A DNA stretch of 45,899 bases from DALYDD01 sp031973395 (GCA_031973395.1 DALYDD010000008.1:1-45899); one strand, 5' to 3'. Positions 1-8,272 are shown, counted from the stretch's first letter. The notes: generated from the letters alone by a model not told the origin. Program-made: numbers and translations.

Positions 1-2
1 GC

Positions 3-176
3 AGTCAGGGCATCGGTCGCCAGCTAATCGAAAAATTTTCGGCGGAAATCAGAGATAAAGGCATAACGTATTCATGCCTCATGGTTCAATCATCAAAAGA
101 AGATGAGGTGCTTTATTTTGAGAAGGCCGGATTCAAGAAAGGCCATGAGTTCATCTGGTTCGGAAAGCATATGTAA
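3..176 (+). CDS. GNAT-family N-acetyltransferase, C-terminal fragment
   Basis: The window opens inside this gene. The 57 visible residues contain the acetyl-CoA binding signature QGIGRQLIEKF, which fits the GNAT motif A pattern (Q/R-x-x-G-x-G/A), and near the end YFEKAGFKKG, the usual GNAT motif B region. The frame ends at TAA 174-176. Such enzymes move an acetyl group from acetyl-CoA to an amine. The substrate cannot be told because the N-terminal acceptor part lies outside the window. The assignment to the superfamily is good; nothing more specific is supported. Confidence 0.8.
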   Translation, partial: SQGIGRQLIEKFSAEIRDKGITYSCLMVQSSKEDEVLYFEKAGFKKGHEFIWFGKHM

Positions 177-216
177 TTCTCAATATGTGATCCAAACAAC
201 ATCATTTTCCTTTATT

Positions 217-321
217 TTAAGCCATATTCATAGCCACCTCCTTTTCACGCAGCATCTCATAGGCCTCAAATACGTAGATTTCCAGGGTGTTCCAAGAACT
301 CATCAGCATCTCCACAGTCAT
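217..321 (-). CDS. Possible 34-residue small protein (weak)
   Basis: A minus-strand frame of 34 codons (ATG 319-321, TAA 217-219) encodes an acidic, helix-prone peptide (NTLEIYVFEAYEMLREKEVA in the middle). A TATAAT box lies upstream on the minus strand at 354-359, but the -35 is poor and there is no Shine-Dalgarno sequence. It overlaps the -35 box of the candidate RNA on the other strand. It could be chance. It is recorded because the peptide composition looks protein-like and the surrounding 315 bases hold no other gene. Confidence 0.22.
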   Translation of the reverse strand: MTVEMLMSSWNTLEIYVFEAYEMLREKEVAMNMA

Positions 322-327
322 AATACG

Positions 328-356
328 TTGACTTTCATCATTAGAAAGAATACATT
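328..356 (+). promoter_or_regulatory. Sigma70-type promoter for the candidate small RNA
   Basis: TTGACT (328-333), a 17-base spacer, then TACATT (351-356). The -35 matches consensus at five of six positions and the -10 at four of six. The predicted start of transcription, about 363, falls on the first base of the first hairpin of the downstream RNA candidate. Confidence 0.5.
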
Positions 357-362
357 ATAGAT

Positions 363-472
363 ACATAGACGCTGATGAATCTATGTTGGTGGAGGCGACG
401 AGAGTTGCCCAAGTTTCTAATTTAATATCAGAAACGCAAAATAGCTCCGGACGCGGGGCTATTTTTGTTTTT
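363..472 (+). ncRNA. Candidate structured small RNA, about 110 nt
   Basis: Four hairpins follow one another with almost no gaps: ACATAGA 363-369 with TCTATGT 380-386; GGCGAC 394-399 with GTTGCC 404-409 closed by a GAGA (GNRA) tetraloop; GTTTCT 413-418 with AGAAAC 430-435; and a terminator stem 438-465 followed by a T-rich run. A promoter-like element sits at the correct distance upstream. The single-stranded stretch before the second hairpin contains GGTGGA(GG), a Shine-Dalgarno-like sequence. I do not recognise a known RNA family: it is too short for tmRNA or RNase P and lacks SRP RNA motifs. It lies between a GNAT gene and the 3' end of mrdA. All of this is inference from base pairing. Confidence 0.45.
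438..472 (+). terminator. Rho-independent terminator
   Basis: AAAATAGC (438-445) pairs with GCTATTTT (458-465), extended inward by CCG/CGG, with a GACG loop and a T-rich run to 472. It ends the plus-strand transcript here and may also act on the convergent mrdA transcript. Confidence 0.8.
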
Positions 473-491
473 CCAAAGAACCTCGCGACGG

Positions 492-2261
492 CTAATCAAC
501 CTTAAAATACTCCGGCGTATACAGATTCATCTTGCCCATTAATTCACCGAACGCAGCGGAGGCACCAAATATTGCATTGGAAGGACCACGCTCCATCATG
601 ACTACAAATGCGTATTTGGGTTTTTCATAAGGGAAAAATCCTGTGGCCCAAGAGTTGATAAACTGATTATTTACACCCACCTGTGCGGTACCTGTTTTTC
701 CTGCGATTTTTACATACGGAACATTAAGACCAGTCATCGTACCGTCAGTTACCGTCATCCTCATTCCCTCTTTTACTATTCTGTAATAATCAGGATTGGC
801 AATATTGATCTGAATCGTTTTGTTGACTGGTTCAATATCAGAAACTTTTATATCGCTTTCATTGAGGCCAGCAGTACCAGAAACATGTTCTTGGCGCACA
901 CCAATAGATTTAAAAAGATGTGGGTCAATTTTCTTCCCATTATTAGCAATGGTTGCAACAGCGCGTACAACCTGCGCGAGTGTTACCTGAAAGCCATACT
1001 GTCCGATGGCTGTGTTATATGTATCTCCAATTCGCCAAATATCTCCCTTGAAATTCAAAGCTTTCCATTCCGGAGTTGGGATAACACCGGCCTTACCCTT
1101 GAAAAACCCACTAGTGACCGCATCCCCAAGGCCGAATATTTTTGCATACTCATCGATCTTTGCGATACCCAGGCCTTTTTGCTGATTCAGATACCCGCCG
1201 CCAATTTGATAGAAATACACATCAGAAGAAACAGCAATGGCCCGGCGCATATCCGTGAACCCATGTGCCTTCCAGTCTTTGAAAACAGAAAACTCTCCTG
1301 GCTGGAATGGGTTTGGCAATTTGAGTTCACCGGTACTTTCGATTTGTTTGTCGGGAGAAATGATTTGTTCCTGAAGTGCAGCCAAGGCCCAGAACGGCTT
1401 TACAATTGACCCAGGAGCATATAGGCCTTGCGAGACGCGATCGAGAAAAGGTTTTCGTACATCTGTCAGATATCCATTGATCACGGCGGTATTACTGGCA
1501 TTGGTCATAATATTAGAATCATATTCAGGAAAAGAAACGCTGGCGATCACCTCCCCGGTTTCAATATCCATAATCATTCCTGCACCACCGACGAAGCCGG
1601 ATCGATTAGAAATTTCCTTTATCGATTGATATAAATATTCCTGCACCCGAGCATCGATTGTAAGTGTAATATTGGTGCCTTTTTCTGCAGGTCGCGTGAC
1701 AATATCTGAAATAATTTCCCCTTGAACATTTGTCTCTGTAAGTTTTACACCGGGCTTACCTTTGAGGACTTTGTCGAAATATTTTTCAACACTGTCGGCA
1801 CCAGAGTATTCAGTATTATAATAAAAACCAGCTTTATCCTTGCGAGGATATTTCACAAAACCGACCAGGTTATGCGTTCCAGACTCTTCGCGATATTTGC
1901 GCAAAGGAAAATCTATCTGATCCGGAGCTGTAGCATTCCAGGCGAGGAGTGTGCCATTGCGATCCTGAATCACACCTCTTTCTGCGAAAATTAAACTATT
2001 ATTGAGACGGTTGTTTTCCGCTAGCTTTGTCCATTTTTCTCCTTCAAAAAATTGTAGCTTGACGCTTTGTCCAATATATAAAAAACCAATAAGGAGAAAA
2101 AGAAATGCGACGGCATAAATTGTTCTGCGAGAAATCGGTCGCTCAATACGCCCCTCAAATCTATCTGTGTCAAAATCTGGAAGATTGGCAGAATCGAGAA
2201 AAATCTCATCTGGATCAACCTCGTGGTGCTGGTGCCTGTGGTACTTGCGAAAACGCATCAT
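492..2261 (-). CDS. mrdA: Penicillin-binding protein 2, peptidoglycan transpeptidase
   Basis: Class B penicillin-binding protein that cross-links peptidoglycan as part of the elongation (rod) complex. From the ATG at 2261 it has 589 residues: a short cytoplasmic N-terminus, one membrane segment near residues 48-66 and a dimerisation region (AERGVIQDRNGTLLAWN). The transpeptidase domain has the catalytic motifs SIVK (Ser285, Lys288), SSD near 345-347 and KTGTAQ (Lys522). The start is chosen because its ATG overlaps the TGA of mreD (ATGA), giving translational coupling; the longer upstream frame has no support. It is the last gene of the proS-mreB-mreC-mreD-mrdA run. The usual partner rodA is not adjacent and would have to lie elsewhere. 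Confidence 0.95.
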   Translation of the reverse strand: MMRFRKYHRHQHHEVDPDEIFLDSANLPDFDTDRFEGRIERPISRRTIYAVAFLFLLIGFLYIGQSVKLQFFEGEKWTKLAENNRLNNSLIFAERGVIQDRNGTLLAWNATAPDQIDFPLRKYREESGTHNLVGFVKYPRKDKAGFYYNTEYSGADSVEKYFDKVLKGKPGVKLTETNVQGEIISDIVTRPAEKGTNITLTIDARVQEYLYQSIKEISNRSGFVGGAGMIMDIETGEVIASVSFPEYDSNIMTNASNTAVINGYLTDVRKPFLDRVSQGLYAPGSIVKPFWALAALQEQIISPDKQIESTGELKLPNPFQPGEFSVFKDWKAHGFTDMRRAIAVSSDVYFYQIGGGYLNQQKGLGIAKIDEYAKIFGLGDAVTSGFFKGKAGVIPTPEWKALNFKGDIWRIGDTYNTAIGQYGFQVTLAQVVRAVATIANNGKKIDPHLFKSIGVRQEHVSGTAGLNESDIKVSDIEPVNKTIQINIANPDYYRIVKEGMRMTVTDGTMTGLNVPYVKIAGKTGTAQVGVNNQFINSWATGFFPYEKPKYAFVVMMERGPSNAIFGASAAFGELMGKMNLYTPEYFKVD

Positions 2262-2530
2262 GCATAGAATCTTATACGTTTTTTGATCAAATTCAAAATG
2301 AGGATCAAAATAGCCGCACCGTATGTAAAGACGAGGGTTGGGAACCAACCTAAATCCCCTAGATGATATGAATCAAACATAATGTCCATGCACAGAGCAA
2401 AAAACATAATTTCATACATACCATATTTCCAATAAGAATAGCCACCCAAGATCACAGGAATATACCAAGGCAAAAATATAATACTCGCCAGGAGAATACT
2501 ATTGAGAAGAATTCTTTTTAACCAAGACAT
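2258..2530 (-). CDS. mreD: MreD-like rod shape-determining membrane protein, short
   Basis: A 90-residue, strongly hydrophobic protein with about three membrane segments and a basic tail (LIKKRIRFYA). Family members in model bacteria are around 160 residues with five or six segments, so this is a reduced version. Identification rests on position between mreC and mrdA and on hydrophobicity, since MreD sequences are poorly conserved. The chosen ATG (2528-2530) lies inside the end of mreC, overlapping it by 32 bases; upstream codons in the frame read like mreC shadow. MreD links MreC and the cytoplasmic MreB filament to the wall synthesis enzymes. Confidence 0.75.
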   Translation of the reverse strand: MSWLKRILLNSILLASIIFLPWYIPVILGGYSYWKYGMYEIMFFALCMDIMFDSYHLGDLGWFPTLVFTYGAAILILILNLIKKRIRFYA

Positions 2531-3395
2531 AGACGAGTGAATTAATATTAATTGGCAATTTAAAATATGCGTGGATATAAGCCTCACCCTCCGCAGAATC
2601 AACTGAGGCAATAGTTGAAAAGACTTCAGGTGGTAGGAAATTTCGCACAACTATATCACCTGGAGAAATCTCGGTTACCTTTGGAAGCTTGAGAAAGAAA
2701 TTCCCACCACCCCTGCCTTCTGCCATGACTGCCGCAGTACTCGTACCAATCAAAACCTCGATCTTGCTCCCTGGAGAAGAAAACAGACGTACGGTTGAGC
2801 GTTTTGATTCCGCACTGATCACTTCACCAATCGGGAAACCACTAAATGCGTATACCTGATCGCCGATTGCGATGCCGTCGTTTGTTCCAGCACTAATGAC
2901 CAATGCATCATACGGGCTCTGTGGTGGCCTGACGAGGACGGAAGCAATTAATTCATTACCTCGAAGACGAATATGGTCAGGTTTTTGATTTGGTGCGAGT
3001 ACATCATCCGTGGTCGTACTTCCGGCCACAGCCGAATCAGAAGTCGTACTCGTTATATCCCCATCAGGCAAAAAATCTGGTGCAGTATTATCGAAGCCAG
3101 GAATTCTAACACCGGCTCGAATAAGTAAATTCTTCAGTTCATTATTTTCAATTTCCAATGCACCGACTTTTGATTGAACTGCATTTGGATCAAGAACAAT
3201 CATTCCCACAGAACTTGGTACAACCAATTGCCGAATACCGAAGAGTAGATGGCCTAAGGGCTTTTTTAATATAAAAAAGAATACGATACAAATGATGACC
3301 ACTGCGATCATCCCAAATAACCCAAATGGATTTCTGCCTTTTTTTGAGCTGAATGAAGAAACAATGTTTCTATTGGCGTGTTGGCGGTAGATCAT
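2499..3395 (-). CDS. mreC: Rod shape-determining protein MreC
   Basis: A 298-residue bitopic membrane protein. A basic N-terminus (about residues 1-25) is followed by a single membrane segment (MIAVVIICIVFFFILKK), a short coiled stretch (LEIENNELKNLL) and the two beta-barrel domains typical of MreC (VLVRPPQSPYDALVISAG, later SPGDIVVRNFLPPEVF). An insert near residues 105-135 is rich in Ser, Thr and Asp and is probably a flexible loop. MreC bridges MreB inside the cell to PBP2 outside. The start lies 26 bases inside mreB, so the two are translationally coupled. Confidence 0.92.
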   Translation of the reverse strand: MIYRQHANRNIVSSFSSKKGRNPFGLFGMIAVVIICIVFFFILKKPLGHLLFGIRQLVVPSSVGMIVLDPNAVQSKVGALEIENNELKNLLIRAGVRIPGFDNTAPDFLPDGDITSTTSDSAVAGSTTTDDVLAPNQKPDHIRLRGNELIASVLVRPPQSPYDALVISAGTNDGIAIGDQVYAFSGFPIGEVISAESKRSTVRLFSSPGSKIEVLIGTSTAAVMAEGRGGGNFFLKLPKVTEISPGDIVVRNFLPPEVFSTIASVDSAEGEAYIHAYFKLPININSLVYVLVKKNSSQ

Positions 3396-4437
3396 CTTCG
3401 TTTTGTATTAGTATATCAGCAAAACGCTCCAGATCTTCGAGGATAATTCCCGCACCTCTGGCAACAGCAGTCAAAGGATCATCGGTAAGATGAACTGGGA
3501 TACCAACATATTCATTGAGCACTTCCGCAAAGCCGCGAATTAATGCTCCGCCGCCAGCAACATGAATACCATTTCGCATAATATCTGAAAGAATTTCTGG
3601 GGGTGTTGTTTCGAGTACTTCTTTTACTGCTTCTAAAATAGTATCGATTGAAGCACCAATTGCCCCACGAACATCGGCATCCGTTACCACGACTTCACGC
3701 GGAAGCCCTGTAACTAAATCTCGACCTCGGATCGTTGCTTCAAGCGGCGGGTTCATTGGAATGACACTGGCTATTGCAATCTTAACTTCTTCTGCGGTTT
3801 TTTCACCAATGAGTATTTTAAATTCATTTCGAATATAAGAAATGATGTCAGAGTTTAATTTGTCTCCTGCAACTTTGAGATTTTTGGCGCGCACAATACC
3901 ACCGAGTGAAATAACTGCGATATCAGTTGTGCCACCCCCGATATCAATGATCATACTTCCTGTTGCGTCATGGATCGGCAAACGAATACCAATGGCGGCA
4001 GACATTGGTTCTTCTACAATGTGTACTTCGCGGGCACCTGCATTTTTTGCTGCATCTCGCACAGCACGGCGTTCTACATTCGTAACACCATATGGCACGC
4101 CAACCACTACTTTTGGTCCAAACATTTTTTTAGAAATCCCTTCGGCTTTGCGAATCAAATACGAAAGCATTTCTTGTGTGATTTCGAAATCAGAAATAAC
4201 ACCGTCGACAAGTGGTCGCACCGCGACAATATGAGCAGGTGTTCGTCCGAGCATATCTTTTGCTTGAGTTCCTACTGCAACCACACGACCTGTTTTCTGA
4301 TTGATAGCCACAACCGAAGGCTCATTGATAACCACTCCCCGACCCGAAACATATACCAAGGTATTAGCCGTCCCGAGATCGATACCAATCTCGTTCGAGG
4401 TCAACTTATGGAATTTATGTTTGAGTTTTTTTATCAT
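3370..4437 (-). CDS. mreB: Actin-like rod shape-determining protein MreB (first copy)
   Basis: A 355-residue bacterial actin that forms membrane-associated filaments steering lateral wall synthesis. Seen: phosphate 1 motif IGIDLGTANTLVYV, connecting-region motif EEPMSAAIG and phosphate 2 motif DIGGGTTDIAVISLGG. The N-terminus carries a basic extension (MIKKLKHKFHKLTSNE) which could form a membrane-binding amphipathic helix, absent from the second copy at 9933-10946. It lies 32 bases downstream of proS and heads the mreBCD-mrdA block, so this is probably the canonical copy. Confidence 0.96.
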   Translation of the reverse strand: MIKKLKHKFHKLTSNEIGIDLGTANTLVYVSGRGVVINEPSVVAINQKTGRVVAVGTQAKDMLGRTPAHIVAVRPLVDGVISDFEITQEMLSYLIRKAEGISKKMFGPKVVVGVPYGVTNVERRAVRDAAKNAGAREVHIVEEPMSAAIGIRLPIHDATGSMIIDIGGGTTDIAVISLGGIVRAKNLKVAGDKLNSDIISYIRNEFKILIGEKTAEEVKIAIASVIPMNPPLEATIRGRDLVTGLPREVVVTDADVRGAIGASIDTILEAVKEVLETTPPEILSDIMRNGIHVAGGGALIRGFAEVLNEYVGIPVHLTDDPLTAVARGAGIILEDLERFADILIQNEDDLPPTRQ

Positions 4438-4469
4438 TTTTTAAATTTGCCTGGATATTGCCGCAGATT

Positions 4470-5738
4470 TTATTTCATCATATTAAGAAATTCATCGACA
4501 GAAATATTCTGAGCCTCAGTATCTGTACGCTTCTTGAATTCCACCATACCCTCTGGTACTTTTTCTCCGATGACAACTCGGTACGGTAGACCTATCAAAT
4601 CTGCATCAGCAAATTTTTCGCCAGCACGAGAATCGCGATCATCCCACAAAACATCTATACCTTTCGCGGTTAGAGTTTCGTACATTTCTTTTGCGCGTTT
4701 TTCGATTGCGGTTTTTTTCTCTTCATCTTGACCTGTGACTTGAATAAGATGAACCTTGAAGGGTGCAACATGTTCTGGCCAAACAATTCCTTTTTCATCA
4801 GCTAAAGCTTCGACGATCGCACCCATCAAACGAGATACACCAATCCCATAACACCCCATAATCACCGGGCTATTTTTTCCATTTTCATCCTGATAGACCA
4901 ATTCGAGTGGTTCAGAAAATTTTGTTCCTAGGCTGAAAATATTTCCAATCTCTACTGCTTTCATTGGCTGCAATTTTTCGCGAGTTGTACCAGCAGCTGC
5001 GTATTGCTCAGGAGAAATCTTTTCTAATACCTCTTCGTTAACTGCAAACTTTGCCTCTCGGTCAACATAAATAGTATCTTCACCAGCATCAGTAAGCATT
5101 TGGAATTCATCAGAAAAATCAGAGAAAGAGCCACCGCTTGCGAAGGTTACAAATGTTCGTTCACTAAGCCCCACCCGATCGAATATTCGCAAGTATGCTT
5201 TTTTTGCTTCTTCGTAAAATGTCATATGCTCTTCATGGTTTTTTGAGAAAGAATATAAATCCTTCATCAAAAATTCACGACCGCGCATCAGTCCGCTTTT
5301 CGCGCGCTTCTCATTTCTAAATTTTGTTTGAATCTGATAGACAGACACTGGCAAATCTCTAAATGATCGCAAATGATCTCGCATGATTAATGTGAGAGGT
5401 TCTTCGTGTGTGAGACCTAAGCCTAGTTCCGTATCATTTTTCAATTTTGTTTTGAACCAAACATCAATGACGGAATCATCCCATCGTCCAGTTTGTTGCC
5501 AAGTTTCTTTATCTTGAAGCGCAGTGAGTTTTACTTCTTGTCCGCCAATACCATTCATCTCTTCTCGAATAATATTTGTAAGATTATTGATTACGCGTTC
5601 ACCTAGCGGCAAGAAAGCGTATACTCCCGCCTGCATCTTATGAATAAATCCAGCACGGATCAAAAGCTCTGCATTTTTTGCAGTTTCATCTTTTGGACCC
5701 TCACGACGAGTTTTTGTAAATAAGTTTGTTTGACGCAT
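4470..5738 (-). CDS. proS: Prolyl-tRNA synthetase
   Basis: Class II aminoacyl-tRNA synthetase charging tRNA-Pro with proline. At 422 residues it is much shorter than the roughly 570-residue bacterial form because the inserted editing domain between motifs 2 and 3 is missing. Visible: the start MRQTNLFTKTRREGPKDE, motif 2 (FRNEKRAKSGLMRGREFLMK), motif 3 (GCYGIGVSRLMGAI) and a C-terminal anticodon-binding domain (HVAPFKVHLIQVTG onward). The mreB gene follows after 32 bases, so co-transcription with the cell-shape genes is likely. Loss of the editing domain implies that mischarged Ala-tRNA-Pro must be cleared otherwise or tolerated. Confidence 0.95.
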   Translation of the reverse strand: MRQTNLFTKTRREGPKDETAKNAELLIRAGFIHKMQAGVYAFLPLGERVINNLTNIIREEMNGIGGQEVKLTALQDKETWQQTGRWDDSVIDVWFKTKLKNDTELGLGLTHEEPLTLIMRDHLRSFRDLPVSVYQIQTKFRNEKRAKSGLMRGREFLMKDLYSFSKNHEEHMTFYEEAKKAYLRIFDRVGLSERTFVTFASGGSFSDFSDEFQMLTDAGEDTIYVDREAKFAVNEEVLEKISPEQYAAAGTTREKLQPMKAVEIGNIFSLGTKFSEPLELVYQDENGKNSPVIMGCYGIGVSRLMGAIVEALADEKGIVWPEHVAPFKVHLIQVTGQDEEKKTAIEKRAKEMYETLTAKGIDVLWDDRDSRAGEKFADADLIGLPYRVVIGEKVPEGMVEFKKRTDTEAQNISVDEFLNMMK

Positions 5739-5756
5739 AAAATAAGGCTTAAAATA

Positions 5757-5777
5757 TGTGCGATTTTGGGTCGCACA
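5757..5777. promoter_or_regulatory. Perfect hairpin in the proS leader
   Basis: TGTGCGA (5757-5763) and TCGCACA (5771-5777) form a perfect seven-base inverted repeat 18 bases before the proS start codon. No T-run follows on either strand, so it is not a standard terminator. It could be an operator or a leader hairpin affecting proS translation. Confidence 0.4.
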
Positions 5778-5839
5778 AAGGTACTACGTAATCGGACGTG
5801 ACAGGCGTATTTTATAGGAAAAAGGTGTTTATGGCGAGT

Positions 5840-5868
5840 TTGACCCGCTTGTTTTTGTGTGTCATTCT
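5840..5868 (+). promoter_or_regulatory. Putative promoter for the 5945 gene
   Basis: TTGACC (5840-5845), 17-base spacer, CATTCT (5863-5868). The -35 is good and the -10 mediocre. It would give a leader of about 70 bases containing a small hairpin (TTGTT-CAGC-AACAA). Confidence 0.35.
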
Positions 5869-5944
5869 TTTGTGAGACTTCTGCTCGAGATGAGTTAAGG
5901 AGACATTGTTCAGCAACAAAACAAATATCGAAAGGAGGTAAAAC

Positions 5945-6448
5945 ATGAATGAAGGTGACAAAGGCTACGTTTGGGAGAGAGTTTTTTTTGGCTTTTCGAC
6001 TAAACGGATTCGACCACAAAGAGGCTATGTTGATTGGCACAGGGCTTATCACCACATTTGCCTGAATCAAACCGAACAGTATAAAGGGCAATGGAATCCA
6101 GCAACGCCAAATACTACTGCAAGTCGTACACTATTCGAGGCGGTCAAAAAAGAACTACCTCAACATTTGGCTAATGTGCTTCGACTATACTGCTCACTGG
6201 GATCAGAATTAGATTTTTTTCACCGAGTCGACGGCTTCTTCACCTTTGAAGAAGCCGAGGATTTGGTGTATGTCTGCTTCGATCTCACAACCGCAAAAAG
6301 CAATAACAAAAGAACCTATCCACACATCCTCAGGATTAAACCAACGCGTGATCCAATCGAGCTGGCGAAAATCATCGCGGATAGGCTTAAATCCCGCTTG
6401 ATGATGCTGAGCGGTTCTTTGGTACTCCCACGTAAGCGACATTCATGA
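5945..6448 (+). CDS. Orphan protein of unknown function with a very strong ribosome binding site
   Basis: A 167-residue protein I do not recognise. It is soluble, without signal peptide or membrane segment, and rich in aromatic residues. The N-terminal half has many His, Arg and Trp residues (VDWHRAYHHICLNQ); the C-terminal half has an alternating pattern that could be an alpha/beta fold (EEAEDLVYVCFDLTTAK, then RDPIELAKIIADRL). The start is fixed by AAAGGAGGT at 5931-5939, a near-full complement of the 16S tail, which is rare in this window. It stands alone on the plus strand between two minus-strand runs and has its own promoter and terminator. Confidence 0.75.
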   Translation: MNEGDKGYVWERVFFGFSTKRIRPQRGYVDWHRAYHHICLNQTEQYKGQWNPATPNTTASRTLFEAVKKELPQHLANVLRLYCSLGSELDFFHRVDGFFTFEEAEDLVYVCFDLTTAKSNNKRTYPHILRIKPTRDPIELAKIIADRLKSRLMMLSGSLVLPRKRHS

Positions 6449-6450
6449 TC

Positions 6451-6479
6451 AGGTCATCGGTTAATTTCGGTGACCTTTT
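6451..6479 (+). terminator. Terminator of the 5945 gene, possibly bidirectional
   Basis: AGGTCATCG (6451-6459) pairs with CGGTGACCT (6468-6476) with one wobble pair and an eight-base loop, followed by a short T-rich run. It also lies just past the convergent rseP stop at 6490. Confidence 0.65.
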
Positions 6480-6489
6480 CATTTCAAGA

Positions 6490-7596
6490 CTATTTAAACA
6501 AAACCCAAATATCCTTAAACGTCACCACGAGCATCAGTCCAATCAATAACAAGAATCCAATCGCATTGATCCAGTTAATGACTTTTGGATTAATTCGGCG
6601 TCGTATTGTCCCCTCAATTGCAACCACAACCAATCTTCCTCCATCAAGCGCTGGAAATGGCACGAGGTTTAATACCGCAAGGTTTGCAGAAATAATTGCG
6701 GTGATCACGAGCAAGTTAGAAAATCCGTCGCGTGCAGATGAACCCACAATTGTTGCGATACCGACTGGGCCGCTTACACTTTTGAGAGCAGCTTTTGCCC
6801 CACCTCCGTCACTGACAACAAGACCTTTTACAAATCCCCAGAGACCGGTAGCAACATTTTGTGTCAGAACATAAGTACTTTTTGCTCCATATCCAAATGA
6901 TTCAAAAAATCCCAATTTCACAGTTCCGACTTCATCCATAGAAATACCCACAGCACGTTTGCCTGGCACCACACCGTCCTTTGGTTCAACTGAAATTGTT
7001 TTTGTAGAAGTCGCATGTTGTGGAGTTACGGTAAAGATAACATTTCCTTTGCTGTCCTTGATTGCAGTTTGTACCGCTTCAACCCTTAGAGTTGATGTCG
7101 CGAGCCGGATGTCTGCAGTTTCTACAGAAACAATTTCATCACCAATAGCAAGACCAGCTTTTTGTGCAGGACTGTCTGGAGAAACGAACATCACCACGAC
7201 ACCTGTATCACTTATCTTTTCAGCAGGAAAACCCGCAGTTGATGCGCGTGTCCCCATCATGAACGAGAGTGAGAGCAGAACCCAAGCGAGAACAATATTG
7301 AAAACAACACCTGCGACGAGTACGACCGCCTGCTTCCATCGCGCTTTTGCCAAAATGCTGTCGGGAGTAATTTCATCCTCTGCATTTTCACCATGAATTT
7401 TCACATATCCACCAAGCGGCACAATATTGATTGCAAAACGTGTACCATTTTTTATAAAAGACCAAATACGAGGCGGAAAACCAATGGCGAATTCATCAAC
7501 CCTAATTCCGAATAATCTAGCAGCTAAAAAATGCCCGAGCTCGTGAATGAAGACAAGGACAGTAAGGACGAGGAGGAAAATAATAGTCGTAACCAT
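6490..7596 (-). CDS. rseP: RseP-like site-2 zinc metalloprotease (M50)
   Basis: A 368-residue intramembrane protease of the RseP/YaeL family, which cleaves membrane-bound regulators or leftover signal peptides. The zinc motif HELGH lies at His18, Glu19 and His22 in the first membrane helix. A single PDZ domain spans about residues 140-215 (VSPDSPAQKAGLAIGDEIVS), and the third zinc ligand motif is in NLVPFPALDGGRL near residue 320. E. coli RseP has two PDZ domains; one is common in other bacteria. It follows frr by 54 bases. In many genomes frr and rseP are separated by uppS, cdsA and dxr, so this is a shortened arrangement. Confidence 0.93.
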   Translation of the reverse strand: MVTTIIFLLVLTVLVFIHELGHFLAARLFGIRVDEFAIGFPPRIWSFIKNGTRFAINIVPLGGYVKIHGENAEDEITPDSILAKARWKQAVVLVAGVVFNIVLAWVLLSLSFMMGTRASTAGFPAEKISDTGVVVMFVSPDSPAQKAGLAIGDEIVSVETADIRLATSTLRVEAVQTAIKDSKGNVIFTVTPQHATSTKTISVEPKDGVVPGKRAVGISMDEVGTVKLGFFESFGYGAKSTYVLTQNVATGLWGFVKGLVVSDGGGAKAALKSVSGPVGIATIVGSSARDGFSNLLVITAIISANLAVLNLVPFPALDGGRLVVVAIEGTIRRRINPKVINWINAIGFLLLIGLMLVVTFKDIWVLFK

Positions 7597-7650
7597 TTGT
7601 GGTCTATTGTATCAGATTAATGTTCGAATGCCGATTTCTGAGCTTAGAAT

Positions 7651-8202
7651 TTAGTTCGTGATTTCAGTCTCCTTTTTGGTAAAGAGCGCTTCCAGCCTTT
7701 CACCCGCTTCTTTCATCTTTTTTTCAACTTCAACTTTTGTGCGCTCTACGTCATCTTCACTCATTGAACCCGCCTTTTTTTGATTATTTAAATCATCCAT
7801 CACCTCATTTCGTTCACGGCGAAGCGCAACTCGAGCTTCTTCGAGTTTTTCTTTTCCTACTTTTACCAATTGAATACGTCGCTCACCTGTAAGTTCTGGG
7901 AAAATAATACGGAGGCCTTTATCATCTACAACCACAGATACGCCGAGATTACTTACCGTGATCGCTTTTTCGATTGGTTTGATCTGCGAATTATCCCAAG
8001 GAGTGATGCGAATTGTTTTTGCATCTTCGTTTGCGATTGAGGCAACTGCGGAGATCGCCATCTCTGATCCATACGACTCTACCTTTACCCCATCGAGAAA
8101 AGAGATCGATGCGCGACCTGTTCGAATACCCGAAAGCTCTTTTGCAAGCCATTCTTCTGTGCCTTTAATTTTGTTTTGGAAATTGGTTAGGTTATATGCC
8201 AT
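7651..8202 (-). CDS. frr: Ribosome recycling factor
   Basis: A 183-residue protein of normal length for the family, which with EF-G splits the post-termination ribosome. Clear signatures are IRTGRAS near residues 26-32, the domain II stretch SVVVDDKGLRIIFPELTGER and the C-terminal helix RVALRRERNEVMDDL. The start follows a TATAAT box on the minus strand (8213-8218) by only ten bases, so the transcript probably begins within about four bases of the ATG and needs no Shine-Dalgarno sequence. It is probably co-transcribed with rseP. Confidence 0.95.
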   Translation of the reverse strand: MAYNLTNFQNKIKGTEEWLAKELSGIRTGRASISFLDGVKVESYGSEMAISAVASIANEDAKTIRITPWDNSQIKPIEKAITVSNLGVSVVVDDKGLRIIFPELTGERRIQLVKVGKEKLEEARVALRRERNEVMDDLNNQKKAGSMSEDDVERTKVEVEKKMKEAGERLEALFTKKETEITN

Positions 8203-8212
8203 ATGGGAGAGA

Positions 8213-8218
8213 TTATAA
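8213..8218 (-). promoter_or_regulatory. frr: -10 box of frr giving an almost leaderless transcript
   Basis: TATAAT on the minus strand with ten bases to the ATG. No convincing -35 is seen at 17 bases. The predicted leader is about 3-4 bases. Confidence 0.5.
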
Positions 8219-8244
8219 CATGAGAGACCAACAAATATGAATTA

Positions 8245-8272
8245 TTGACAGTGCAACAACTCATGATATGGT
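8245..8272 (+). promoter_or_regulatory. Promoter of the 8340 gene, divergent from frr
   Basis: Perfect TTGACA (8245-8250), 16-base spacer, TATGGT (8267-8272). It is back to back with the frr promoter. The predicted leader is about 60 bases, with the part next to the ATG rich in C and A and poor in G, and no Shine-Dalgarno sequence. Confidence 0.55.

Noticed and set aside
380..404. Minus-strand ...CGCCTCCACCA, which looks like the 3' end of a tmRNA or tRNA.
   Set aside because: There is no T-arm (no TTCGAnT) before it and no tRNA-like 5' partner, and the same bases are explained better by the plus-strand hairpins.
2105..2353. Plus-strand frames over mrdA/mreB/rseP.
   Set aside because: They lie opposite well-supported conserved genes, have no promoter or ribosome binding site and no protein-like composition.
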